Shown: in pieces, positions 1 to 7,200 of the stretch
Numbering within the stretch: position 1 is the first letter of the stretch
How the letters are laid out: each line of letters starts with the position of its first letter
From: Clostridiales bacterium
Lineage (GTDB): Bacteria; Bacillota; Clostridia; Acetivibrionales; RGIG10202
DNA length: 35,988 nucleotides
Direction of reading: 5' to 3'
NCBI GenBank assembly: GCA_017961515.1
Contig: JAGCXC010000077.1
Span: 1 to 35,988, forward strand
Translations under genes and position numbers: made by a program
The notes under the pieces: generated by a model
Databases searched by the model: none
The model's input: the letters and a program-made list of their open reading frames with translations, nothing else
What the model was told of the DNA's origin: nothing

Positions 1-1
1 A

Positions 2-349
2 AATAAATATTTAATCGAAGAAATAAAGGCTCTTAATTTACCGTTAGATAATATAGAGAAGGAAATGCCGGGTAGATTTAGTAAAATAAGCGATTTAAGA
101 AAGTTTTTTAGTGAAATAAACAAGAATATTAAGCCAGAAGAAAATGTTTTTGATGAATTAAAGAATAGATGGAGAGAACATGAGTATGATTTAAATGAAT
201 CGTTGCTTCGTTGTATAAACGTATGTAGGAATTTAAATACAGATGAAGTATCATCATCCATAGACATAAAAGGGAAAGCGTTGGAGAGTAGAACAGTTAT
301 AAATAGTATAAGTAAAGTAGATAATTCAAGAGATGCGTATATAAGATAA
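2..349 (+). CDS. C-terminal part of an unrecognised protein (cut by window edge)
   Basis: The reading frame is open from the first bases of the window to a TAA stop, giving at least 115 codons, so the gene almost certainly begins to the left. An internal ATG at 65 has no good ribosome binding site and is probably not the start. The visible part is hydrophilic, charged and probably helical, with lysine- and glutamate-rich stretches and no membrane segment, signal peptide or motif that I recognise. A strong terminator follows at 386-428, so this is the last gene of its transcript. I assign no function. Confidence 0.6.
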   Translation, partial: NKYLIEEIKALNLPLDNIEKEMPGRFSKISDLRKFFSEINKNIKPEENVFDELKNRWREHEYDLNESLLRCINVCRNLNTDEVSSSIDIKGKALESRTVINSISKVDNSRDAYIR

Positions 350-385
350 TTTTTGCTTAAAATATAGAAATTAAATCAAATAATT

Positions 386-428
386 ATCCTTCCATTTAGA
401 TTTTGTTGATCAAGATGGAAGGATTTTT
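386..428 (+). terminator. Rho-independent terminator
   Basis: A perfect 10-bp stem (ATCCTTCCAT at 386-395 with ATGGAAGGAT at 415-424) is followed by TTTT. It ends the transcript of the left-edge gene. It also shows that an upstream ATG at 403, in frame with the ankyrin gene, lies inside the terminator and is not a start codon. Confidence 0.85.
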
Positions 429-501
429 GTTATATAAAGTATATGATAAAGTTTCCGATAATTATAAAACCTTGTATATATTTTGGAAGGAGGTAGCCCG
501 C

Positions 502-1533
502 ATGATTTTTGAAAAAATCGTATCGTTGTGGAATGGGTATAAATTAATTAGAGCTTGCAAAAAAGGAGATGGGGATTTAGCTATAAGTTTAATTAATAAA
601 AGAGCTAATGTTAATATAAAATATTTGTTTGGACAATCTACTATACAATGGGCGTATAAGAATTATATGTGGGATGTTGTTGAGAAATTACTTGAAGCTA
701 AAGTTAAAGTAAATAAAAAGGATTTAGACAAATTACTATTAGAAGGTTGTAATGAATTAAAATCTGATACATTAAAGTATCTAATAGAACAAGGAGCAAA
801 TATAAATACAGAAGATAAGTACGGAAAAACACCTCTAACACACGCGTGTCAGCAATCAAAGGAAGAGGTTGTGAAGAAGTTGATTGAAAATGGCGCGGAT
901 ATTGGTAAAAAAGATAAAGATGAAAATACACCATTATTTTATGCATTTCAGAGTGGAAATAATAAAATTATTTGGGAATTAATTAATAGTCAAAAGAATG
1001 TTGATTATAAAGATGCAAGTGGAAATACTCCATTGATTTATGCATGCGATATAGGAAATGAAGATGTTGTTAAAGAGTTAATTAATAAAAAAGCTGATAT
1101 TGAACAGAAAGATGAGTTTGGCAGGACATTGTTATTGAGGATGTGTAATTTACAACATTGGTTTATGGCAGATGTACTAATTGAACAAGGGGCTAATGTC
1201 CAAGTAAAAGATGATAATGGAGATACTCCATTATCATGGGCATGCCGGTCAAATAAATATGATATAGCTAGAAGATTAATTGCTAAAGGTGCAAACCCTT
1301 ATGAACAAAATAAAAATAATGAGGCTCCTATAAATTTTGTAGACCAAAAGATTTTAGAACAGTGGTATGGGGATTATGAAAAAACTCAAGTAGATGAACC
1401 ACACACTGATTTTGTTGAACTTAAACAAACTAATATTGTTAAACAACATATTGAAAAAAAAGATAAAATTGATATTTCAAAAAATATTACTAGTGAAAAA
1501 AAGGAAAAAGGAGATGTAACAAAAACTTTGTAA
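502..1533 (+). CDS. Ankyrin-repeat protein (about 8 repeats)
   Basis: This is a 343-residue protein made mostly of ankyrin repeats, which form helix-turn-helix stacks that bind other proteins. I count about eight 33-residue units from near residue 10 to 275. The clearest carry the cores GKTPLTHAC, ENTPLFYAF, GNTPLIYAC and GDTPLSWAC, each followed by a helix ending in GANxx or KADI. The last 60 residues are a lysine-rich, probably disordered tail. There is no signal peptide or membrane segment, so it should be cytoplasmic unless exported by a dedicated machine. I chose the ATG at 502 because AAGGAGG lies at 487-493 and because an in-frame ATG at 403 is inside the preceding terminator. Its partner is unknown. 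A second ankyrin gene lies at 8196. Confidence 0.9.
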   Translation: MIFEKIVSLWNGYKLIRACKKGDGDLAISLINKRANVNIKYLFGQSTIQWAYKNYMWDVVEKLLEAKVKVNKKDLDKLLLEGCNELKSDTLKYLIEQGANINTEDKYGKTPLTHACQQSKEEVVKKLIENGADIGKKDKDENTPLFYAFQSGNNKIIWELINSQKNVDYKDASGNTPLIYACDIGNEDVVKELINKKADIEQKDEFGRTLLLRMCNLQHWFMADVLIEQGANVQVKDDNGDTPLSWACRSNKYDIARRLIAKGANPYEQNKNNEAPINFVDQKILEQWYGDYEKTQVDEPHTDFVELKQTNIVKQHIEKKDKIDISKNITSEKKEKGDVTKTL

Positions 1534-1580
1534 GGTTGATAGAGTTAAATCTTTTTTTCCTAAGAGCTTAAAATTTTTTT

Positions 1581-1641
1581 GGTGACATCCTCCCTTAGCT
1601 ACACCTCAAATTTTTTTCATAAAATTCTCGGTGTGAAGCTA
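1581..1641 (-). ncRNA. TnpB-type element right end: omegaRNA-like terminal hairpin (relic)
   Basis: Read on the minus strand, the tnpB tail stop is followed by a long stem. The arms are CCCTTAGCT+ACACC (1592-1605) and GGTGT+AGCTAAGGG (1631-1644), complementary apart from a two-base GA bulge, and the segment ends GGATGTCACC at 1581. This arrangement, a tnpB stop within or beside a strong stem followed by a short conserved end, is the usual right end of IS200/IS605-superfamily elements. There it also forms the 3' scaffold of the omegaRNA that guides TnpB. No left end, tnpA or full tnpB is nearby, so this is a solo end. Whether it is still transcribed is unknown. Confidence 0.6.
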
Positions 1642-1749
1642 AGGGCTTCCTTTTGTACTACTTATAAAAACAGTTAGGTTCTCCTTCGATAGCACTAATG
1701 TACTAGGACCCGCACAAGATAACCTTATAAGTCCTGCGGTTTTTACTTC
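1639..1749 (-). pseudogene. TnpB C-terminal tail remnant
   Basis: On the minus strand, 36 open codons bounded by stops encode a peptide containing KTAGLIRLSCAG and ending ISSTKGSP. The first motif resembles the conserved TAGLxRxxACG-type segment near the C-terminus of TnpB nucleases, and a KxSP-type end just before the terminal stem is also typical. A stop codon at 1750-1752 lies directly upstream, and the rest of tnpB with the RuvC domain is missing. I infer a decayed IS200/IS605- or IS1341-type element of which only the right end survives. The match is from memory of the family and not from an alignment. Confidence 0.55.
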
Positions 1750-1783
1750 TTATGCAAATATTAGAAAAATGGAAAAAATTTAG

Positions 1784-1812
1784 TTCACAAAACAGTAGAA
1801 ATAGTATAAAAT
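1784..1812 (+). promoter_or_regulatory. Candidate sigma-A promoter for the hprK operon
   Basis: TTCACA at 1784-1789 and TAAAAT at 1807-1812 are separated by 17 bp, about 60 bp upstream of the hprK start. This is the only reasonable promoter pair in the gap. The match to consensus is moderate. Confidence 0.4.
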
Positions 1813-1871
1813 AGAAGGGTATATAGAAAAGATGCGTCCTTTTATTTTTAAAATGAGGTGGAGATGATAAA

Positions 1872-2789
1872 ATGTACGTAGTTAGTTTGAGGGATGTTGT
1901 GGAAAATTTTGCTTTGGAAGAGATTGAATGTTCTGACCAGATAGAAAAAATAAGTATAAAAACATCGGAGGTAAACAGACCGGGTCTTCAACTTGTAAAT
2001 TATTATGAGCATTTTGATACCGAACGTATTCAGATAATTGGCAATGTGGAGACAGCATATTTAGAGGGATTAACGTCGAGAGAGAGAACTGAGTGCCTTG
2101 ATGGATTTTTTAAGTGTGGATTTCCTTGTATAGTAGTTGCGAGAGATTTGGAAGTTTTTGATGAAATGATGGAGGTATCTAAAAAGTACAAAATTCCAGT
2201 ATTAAGGACAAAAGAAAAGACGTCGAGATTTTTGAGTAATTTGATAGAGTATCTAAATGATCAATTAGCGCCAACAATTACGCAGCACGGGGTTTTTGTA
2301 GAAGTGTATGGAGAGGGTATATTAATATTGGGAGAAAGTGGAGTAGGAAAGAGTGAAGCTGCGTTAGAACTGGTAAAGAGAGGACATAGGTTAGTTGCGG
2401 ACGATATAGTAGAGATAAAAAAAATATCTGAAAAAACGCTTATGGGAACAGCACCAGATATAATAAGACATTTTATAGAGATACGTGGTATTGGTATATT
2501 AGATATAAAGAATTTGTATGGAGTAGGTTCTGTTAAGGTAACAGAAAAGATTGCATTAATAATTAATCTGGAGTACTGGGATGAAAAGAAAAATTATGAC
2601 AGGTTGGGCTTGGTTGAAAATTATAGCAATATTTTAGGCGTGGATGTTCCATCGCTGTCTATACCAGTTGGGGCAGGAAGGAATCTTGCAGTGATAGTAG
2701 AGGTGGCTGCAATAAACATTAGACAGAGGAAAATGGGATATAATGCGGCAAAGGTATTAAATGATAGGGTTTTAGGCAAAAGAGAGTAG
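1872..2789 (+). CDS. hprK: HPr kinase/phosphorylase
   Basis: A cytoplasmic bifunctional enzyme that phosphorylates and dephosphorylates Ser-46 of HPr (or Crh), the signal for carbon catabolite control by CcpA in Gram-positive bacteria. The 305-residue length is normal. The Walker A loop GESGVGKS is at residues 154-161, preceded by the conserved histidine of QHGV near residue 138. The HPrK family signature follows as EIRGIGILDIKNLYGVGSV. The N-terminal half matches the DRTGG-like substrate domain position. It is first in an operon with murB (10-bp gap), rapZ and whiA, an order common in Clostridia. The ATG follows AGGTGGAGAT. No HPr gene is visible in the window. Confidence 0.95.
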   Translation: MYVVSLRDVVENFALEEIECSDQIEKISIKTSEVNRPGLQLVNYYEHFDTERIQIIGNVETAYLEGLTSRERTECLDGFFKCGFPCIVVARDLEVFDEMMEVSKKYKIPVLRTKEKTSRFLSNLIEYLNDQLAPTITQHGVFVEVYGEGILILGESGVGKSEAALELVKRGHRLVADDIVEIKKISEKTLMGTAPDIIRHFIEIRGIGILDIKNLYGVGSVKVTEKIALIINLEYWDEKKNYDRLGLVENYSNILGVDVPSLSIPVGAGRNLAVIVEVAAINIRQRKMGYNAAKVLNDRVLGKRE

Positions 2790-2799
2790 GTGCTAAAGT

Positions 2800-3708
2800 A
2801 TGGTTAAATATGAAAGTTTTAGACATAGTATAAGAGACATAGTGGGTAGTAGTGATATAAAATTGGATGAGCCAATGAGTAAACATACTACATTTAGAGT
2901 TGGAGGTCCAGCAAAATTTTTAGTAACTCCGAGGTCAATAGAGAGTATAGTAAGTGTAATAAATTGCTGTAAAGAAAACAAAATAGAGTATTACATATTA
3001 GGTAATGGTAGTAATGTTTTAGTAAGGGATGAAGGAATAGATGGAGTAGTGATAAAGATTGCATCGAATTTTAGTTCGATCAATGTATTAAAAAACGAAA
3101 TACAAGCAAGTGCAGGTGCATATTTAGGAGCAATTGCAAAAGAAGCTTTTAAAAATAGTTTGGGTGGATTTGAGTTTGCGTCAGGTATACCAGGTACTTT
3201 AGGTGGAGCAATAATTATGAATGCTGGTGCTTATGGTAAAGAAATGAAAGATGTAGTTGTGGATAGCACGGTGTTGACAGATTCAGGAGAGATTGTGACG
3301 TTAACAAACGAACAGCATGAGTTTTCATATAGAGATAGTGTGTTTCTACATAATAAATGCGTGGTGTTGGGATCTAAGATAAAATTATATAGTGATAATA
3401 AACAAGATATACAAAATTATATGAACGAATTGGCAAAAAAAAGAAGAGATAAGCAGCCTCTGGATAAGCCTAATGCAGGGAGTATATTTAAAAGACCAGA
3501 GGGATATTTTGCAGCCCAATTAATAGAACGTGCGGGACTAAAGGGTTACAGAATAGGAGGGGCAGAGGTTTCAACTAAGCATTCAGGATTCATAATAAAT
3601 ATAGGGAACGCTAAAGCAAAGGATATTCTAATGCTTATGGATTATGTAAAAGATACAGTAGCCCAAAAATTTGGAGTGAAGTTAGAACCAGAAATAAAAA
3701 TCATGTAA
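2800..3708 (+). CDS. murB: UDP-N-acetylenolpyruvoylglucosamine reductase
   Basis: An FAD enzyme that reduces UDP-GlcNAc-enolpyruvate to UDP-MurNAc with NADPH in cytoplasmic peptidoglycan precursor synthesis. At 302 residues it has the short, Gram-positive (type II) length. Visible motifs are TTFRVGGPAKF near residue 30, the FAD-binding LGNGSNVLV, SGIPGTLGGAIIMNAGAYG, the YRDSVF segment, the catalytic serine in NAGSIFKRP (about residue 228), GGAEVSTKHSGFIIN, and the terminal LEPE carrying the conserved glutamate. It lies between hprK and rapZ in one operon, close behind each, and is presumably cotranscribed. Confidence 0.96.
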   Translation: MVKYESFRHSIRDIVGSSDIKLDEPMSKHTTFRVGGPAKFLVTPRSIESIVSVINCCKENKIEYYILGNGSNVLVRDEGIDGVVIKIASNFSSINVLKNEIQASAGAYLGAIAKEAFKNSLGGFEFASGIPGTLGGAIIMNAGAYGKEMKDVVVDSTVLTDSGEIVTLTNEQHEFSYRDSVFLHNKCVVLGSKIKLYSDNKQDIQNYMNELAKKRRDKQPLDKPNAGSIFKRPEGYFAAQLIERAGLKGYRIGGAEVSTKHSGFIINIGNAKAKDILMLMDYVKDTVAQKFGVKLEPEIKIM

Positions 3709-3737
3709 ACTGATAGATATGTAGGGGGAGATTCAAA

Positions 3738-4610
3738 ATGAGGTTTGTTATTATTACGGGAATATCGGGAGCAGGAAAGAGTTTGGCAATGAAACATATG
3801 GAAGATATGGGTTTTTTTTGTGTAGATAATCTTCCGCCTGCATTAATGAGTAAGTTTATTGAAATTTGTGTGAGGGGAGAGAGTCAATTTAGTAAGATAG
3901 CACTTGTAATGGATATAAGGGGAGGAAGTATGTTAGATGATTTGTTACCATGTCTTAAAGTGCTAAAGAAAGAGGGGATACATTATGAAATATTGTTTTT
4001 AGATGCATCAGATGACACATTGATAAAGAGATACAAAGAAACTCGAAGAATACATCCTTTGTCAGCAAATGGAATGCTTATAGAGGGGATACAAGAAGAG
4101 AGACGAAGACTTTGCAGTATAAGAAATAAGGCAGATAATATAATAGATACATCAAATCTTTCATCTAAGACACTAAAGAATAAAATAAATGCAATGTTTG
4201 TCAATGAGGGAGAAGAGGATAGAATAATTACTAATATAGTGTCGTTTGGATTCAAGTATGGGGTGCCGGCAGAGTGTGATCTTGTGTTTGATGTCCGGTT
4301 TATACCAAATCCTTATTATATAGATGAATTAAAAAATTTGTCGGGGAAAGACGAAAAAGTACAAGAGTTCGTATTCAATATAAACACAACTAGGATTTTT
4401 GTGGAAAAAATAGTAGATATGTTGGAGTTTCTACTTCCCAATTACAAAAAAGAGGGTAAATTGCAAGTGATTATTGGTATTGGATGCACAGGGGGAAGGC
4501 ATAGATCGGTTGCGATATCAGAAAAAATATATGATATTTTAAAATCTAAAAAAGAGCGGGTGTTAATAGATCATAGAGATATATACAAAGATAACAGATA
4601 TAGAGGGTGA
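3738..4610 (+). CDS. rapZ: RNase adapter / nucleotide-binding protein RapZ (YvcJ family)
   Basis: A 290-residue P-loop protein of the RapZ/YvcJ family. In E. coli RapZ controls GlcN6P synthase by directing RNase E to the sRNA GlmZ. In Firmicutes YvcJ binds and hydrolyses nucleotides, and its role is less clear. Walker A is GISGAGKS at residues 8-15. The family hallmarks HMEDMGFFCVDNLPPAL and, near the C-terminus, GCTGGRHRSVAISE are both present. The RBS GGGGGAG precedes the ATG at 3738. whiA starts only 6 bp after the stop. The gene usually found between rapZ and whiA in Bacilli and many Clostridia, yvcK, is absent here. Confidence 0.94.
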   Translation: MRFVIITGISGAGKSLAMKHMEDMGFFCVDNLPPALMSKFIEICVRGESQFSKIALVMDIRGGSMLDDLLPCLKVLKKEGIHYEILFLDASDDTLIKRYKETRRIHPLSANGMLIEGIQEERRRLCSIRNKADNIIDTSNLSSKTLKNKINAMFVNEGEEDRIITNIVSFGFKYGVPAECDLVFDVRFIPNPYYIDELKNLSGKDEKVQEFVFNINTTRIFVEKIVDMLEFLLPNYKKEGKLQVIIGIGCTGGRHRSVAISEKIYDILKSKKERVLIDHRDIYKDNRYRG

Positions 4611-4616
4611 GATATA

Positions 4617-5552
4617 ATGTCTTTTTCTAGTGATGTTAAGGAAGAGATACTAAGATTAAATATAAAGCGGGAAAGTGGAGGTTTTGCATGGCTTGTTGCG
4701 ATAATACGCAATAGTGCCAATGTAGATATAAATAAGCATAAAATAAATATAGTTGTTCAGACAAAAAATGCGTTGATAGCGAGAAAAATATTTGAGGCTT
4801 TAAAAATATTGTATGGATATATGCCGCCTATAATAATGAAAAAAGTACAAGCAAGTACAGTTTATACAATAAGAATGAATGATGATAGTGTTGTTTTGGA
4901 TCTTTTGAAAAGAGCCGGGATAGAGCGAAGTAAAGGAGCAATAAAGTATCAAAAAATATATTTATTAGATAATGTCAAAAGAGAGTATATTAGAGGCCTA
5001 TTTTTGGTGAATGGGTCTATAAATTGTCCTCAAAAGAATTATCATTTAGAGATAATAAATGATAATATAATGTTGGCAATTGAGAATGAAAAGATTTTAA
5101 AAGATTTGGGGTTAGATTTTAAAATTGTTGAGAGAAAAGATCAGTATGTGTTATATGTAAAAAATGGAGAAGGTGTAGTAGATTTTTTGAATGTGGTAAA
5201 AGCACATAAAGCACTAATGGAATTTGAAAATATACGAGTGGTGAAGGAATTAAAAAACAATGTGAACAGGATGATAAATTGTGAGACTGCGAACTTAGAG
5301 AAAGTGGTCAATACATCAGTGCGACAAGTAATGTGTATAGAATATATTGAGAAGACTATTGGTATAGATAAATTACCATATCGATTAAGAGAAATTGCTA
5401 GGTTACGTCTTCAAAATAGAGAGCTTTCGCTAAAAGATTTAGGCCAAATGTTAACACCAGCTCTAGGAAAGTCTGGTGTTAACCATAGATTAAAAAAGAT
5501 AGAAGAAATAGCATCGAAATTAGCTACTAAAACTAATGAAAATCTGACTTAA
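4617..5552 (+). CDS. whiA: DNA-binding protein WhiA
   Basis: WhiA is a conserved Gram-positive DNA-binding protein: a sporulation-septation transcription factor in Streptomyces, and linked to cell division and chromosome segregation in Bacillus. The protein has 311 residues, begins MSFSSDVKEEI as the family does, has a degenerate LAGLIDADG-type homing-endonuclease fold in the N-terminal two thirds, and a C-terminal helix-turn-helix around residues 268-305 (RELSLKDLGQML followed by SGVNHRLKKIEEIA). The start lies 6 bp after rapZ, so translation is probably coupled. The 3' end overlaps by 20 bp the stop of the convergent pilin-like gene, with no clear terminator between. Confidence 0.93.
   Translation: MSFSSDVKEEILRLNIKRESGGFAWLVAIIRNSANVDINKHKINIVVQTKNALIARKIFEALKILYGYMPPIIMKKVQASTVYTIRMNDDSVVLDLLKRAGIERSKGAIKYQKIYLLDNVKREYIRGLFLVNGSINCPQKNYHLEIINDNIMLAIENEKILKDLGLDFKIVERKDQYVLYVKNGEGVVDFLNVVKAHKALMEFENIRVVKELKNNVNRMINCETANLEKVVNTSVRQVMCIEYIEKTIGIDKLPYRLREIARLRLQNRELSLKDLGQMLTPALGKSGVNHRLKKIEEIASKLATKTNENLT
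5450..5483. repeat. Perfect 11-bp inverted repeat inside whiA
   Basis: GTTAACACCAG at 5450-5460 is matched exactly by CTGGTGTTAAC at 5473-5483 with a 12-bp loop, within the helix-turn-helix coding part of whiA. It could fold in the mRNA or be a chance result of encoding the conserved segment LTPALGKSGVNH. Confidence 0.6.
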
Positions 5553-6132
5553 CATTGATGCAACCAATATACGCAGGTTTATTAATAATGTCTGATGCAT
5601 CATCATCAGGGTTTAAAATAATTGGGTGTTTGATCGATACATTACCATCCTCATACGTATATATTTGAGGATAATAAGTATTAGGATATCTTTGTTTCAA
5701 AAAACTATCCGTAGTAGAAGATTCAAGCAAAACTGTGTCTATGTTATCAACAGAATTTACGGGCAAGCAAATAACAGTATATGGTGGCATTAAATAAACA
5801 AAAAACGCATAGCTATCCTGCTTAGGTGTTTTTACCATAGAAGGGTTTGATGTTGACACTTTTCCCATCTGAGAGACAAGAATCTGACGTATTTTTTCTT
5901 TATTTTCGCTAGTCCAGGTTATTGAATAATCTGAATATTCAAATTCAATATCATTGCTTTTTATGCCCTTGGTAATTATATCTTTCATTTCTGAACAAAC
6001 AGATGAATCACTTTTGATTTGAGCTGATCTAGTCCAAGAAAACAGCGATGATATGCAAAGCCCTGTAAACAAGAAAAACAAAAAAAGAACTATAATAAAT
6101 TCAATCAGAGTAAAAGCATTTTTATGTCGCAT
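5533..6132 (-). CDS. Type IV prepilin-like (pseudopilin) protein
   Basis: A 199-residue protein beginning MRHKNAFTLIEFIIVLF. A short basic leader, then a FTLIE prepilin-peptidase and methylation motif, then about 20 hydrophobic residues is the hallmark of type IV pilins and pseudopilins. The rest is a hydrophilic globular domain with many Asp, Ser and Thr and no recognisable subfamily. The start at 6132 is chosen because TAGGAGGTG lies just upstream. A longer in-frame opening would remove the leader from the N-terminus and lacks an RBS. It is the second gene of a minus-strand pair, 25 bp after the 311-residue protein. No pilus assembly ATPase, prepilin peptidase or other pilin gene is in the window, so it would rely on machinery encoded elsewhere. 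Confidence 0.75.
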   Translation of the reverse strand: MRHKNAFTLIEFIIVLFLFFLFTGLCISSLFSWTRSAQIKSDSSVCSEMKDIITKGIKSNDIEFEYSDYSITWTSENKEKIRQILVSQMGKVSTSNPSMVKTPKQDSYAFFVYLMPPYTVICLPVNSVDNIDTVLLESSTTDSFLKQRYPNTYYPQIYTYEDGNVSIKHPIILNPDDDASDIINKPAYIGCINVKSDFH

Positions 6133-6157
6133 GACGACACCTCCTATAAATTTTTGA

Positions 6158-7093
6158 TTACATATCCATTTCTCCATAAGGTATAGTTCTATCTGTTGTT
6201 TGTTCTTTAGTGTATCCCTTCTCAAGATTTTTAGAATGAATGTAATTTTTGTAGTAATCAGAAGATACAGCATCTAAAAGATTAAGCATTAAGCTATAAT
6301 ACTCCTTATCTTCAGAATCATTCTTTATCCGTATCTTACACGCTTTGATTTCCTTAGCGAAATCATCAATAGATTTCGGAGAGAAACCAAATTGCTCTTT
6401 TAAAATCTTTATATTACTTATTTGCTCAAACGACAAAAAATCTATGAATTGCTGAAGTTCTGGATGCAATGATATAATGTTACCCTTAACTTTTTTAACT
6501 AATTTCTTCACAGACAAAACCAAATATGTTCTATCCTTTACTTTAAGTTTGTTTAATTTAGCATATAGTCTGCTAATTAAAGCAAGCCTTTTTTTAGAGT
6601 GATCCAACTTTTTTTGCATATCAGCTTTGTTGCTAATATTATATTTTTCAGCTAAAAATTTTTTGGAAGCATCAATAGAACTTTTCATGTTCTTGTAAGA
6701 TTTATCAAGAGTAAATCTAGGATGAATAAACTTACTTGCACAATAATCATCAAGTTCCTTTTGATTACTTTCACAATTTTTAAAAATTTTATATATGGCA
6801 TCAATTTTCTCTTGATTAGAATAAATCTTGCTTATAATTCTTTTTATTTGTTTGCAGGCAGATTTATTTTCTTGTAAAGCTATATGTAGATTTTCGAAAG
6901 TAAGGGGTCTATCTTTCAAAATCTCTTTTAAATGAGTTTCGAGTGCACCAGAATACGTCTCTTGAATAAGCCCTAAGTTAAGATGATCAATAGATGTATT
7001 TTTCGCTTTTCTAGATAAATATGTACTTTTTTGGTTCACAAATTCTGTAAAGGCATCGCCCAACAATTTAGAAAAATCTTTTTTTTCCCCCAT
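6158..7093 (-). CDS. Unrecognised helical, lysine-rich protein
   Basis: A 311-residue hydrophilic protein with no signal peptide, membrane segment or known motif that I can see. The sequence is dominated by charged amphipathic stretches rich in Lys, Glu, Ile and Leu, suggesting a mostly alpha-helical, perhaps coiled-coil fold. An AAGGGG RBS precedes the ATG at 7093. It is transcribed away from the glycosidase-like gene at 7201 and directly upstream of the prepilin-like gene, so the two probably form an operon. It could be an accessory or cytoplasmic partner of the pilin-like protein, but that rests only on position. Confidence 0.75.
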   Translation of the reverse strand: MGEKKDFSKLLGDAFTEFVNQKSTYLSRKAKNTSIDHLNLGLIQETYSGALETHLKEILKDRPLTFENLHIALQENKSACKQIKRIISKIYSNQEKIDAIYKIFKNCESNQKELDDYCASKFIHPRFTLDKSYKNMKSSIDASKKFLAEKYNISNKADMQKKLDHSKKRLALISRLYAKLNKLKVKDRTYLVLSVKKLVKKVKGNIISLHPELQQFIDFLSFEQISNIKILKEQFGFSPKSIDDFAKEIKACKIRIKNDSEDKEYYSLMLNLLDAVSSDYYKNYIHSKNLEKGYTKEQTTDRTIPYGEMDM

Positions 7094-7142
7094 AACAATT
7101 ATCCCCTTTATAAAAAACTTACTTCAATCATTTAAATTTCAT

Positions 7143-7171
7143 TTTACATACTTAAAATATTTTAGTATCAT
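7143..7171 (+). promoter_or_regulatory. Candidate promoter for the phosphodiester-glycosidase gene
   Basis: TTTACA at 7143-7148 and TATCAT at 7166-7171 are 17 bp apart, about 30 bp upstream of the TTG start at 7201. The 107-bp divergent gap must also hold the promoter for the minus-strand pair, which I could not place. Confidence 0.35.
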
Positions 7172-7200
7172 ATAAGTAGTAAAAGAGGAGGTATAATAAA

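Noticed and set aside
403..501. Upstream in-frame ATG extending the first ankyrin protein by 33 codons
   Set aside because: It lies inside the terminator hairpin at 386-428 and has no RBS. The ATG at 502 has AAGGAGG at the right distance.
1541..1580. Terminator after the first ankyrin gene
   Set aside because: T-runs are present but the only stem (TAAG/CTTA) is 4 bp, too weak to call.
6133..6273. N-terminal extension of the pseudopilin frame on the minus strand
   Set aside because: It overlaps the 3' end of the upstream gene and would bury the prepilin leader. The ATG at 6132 has a strong RBS.
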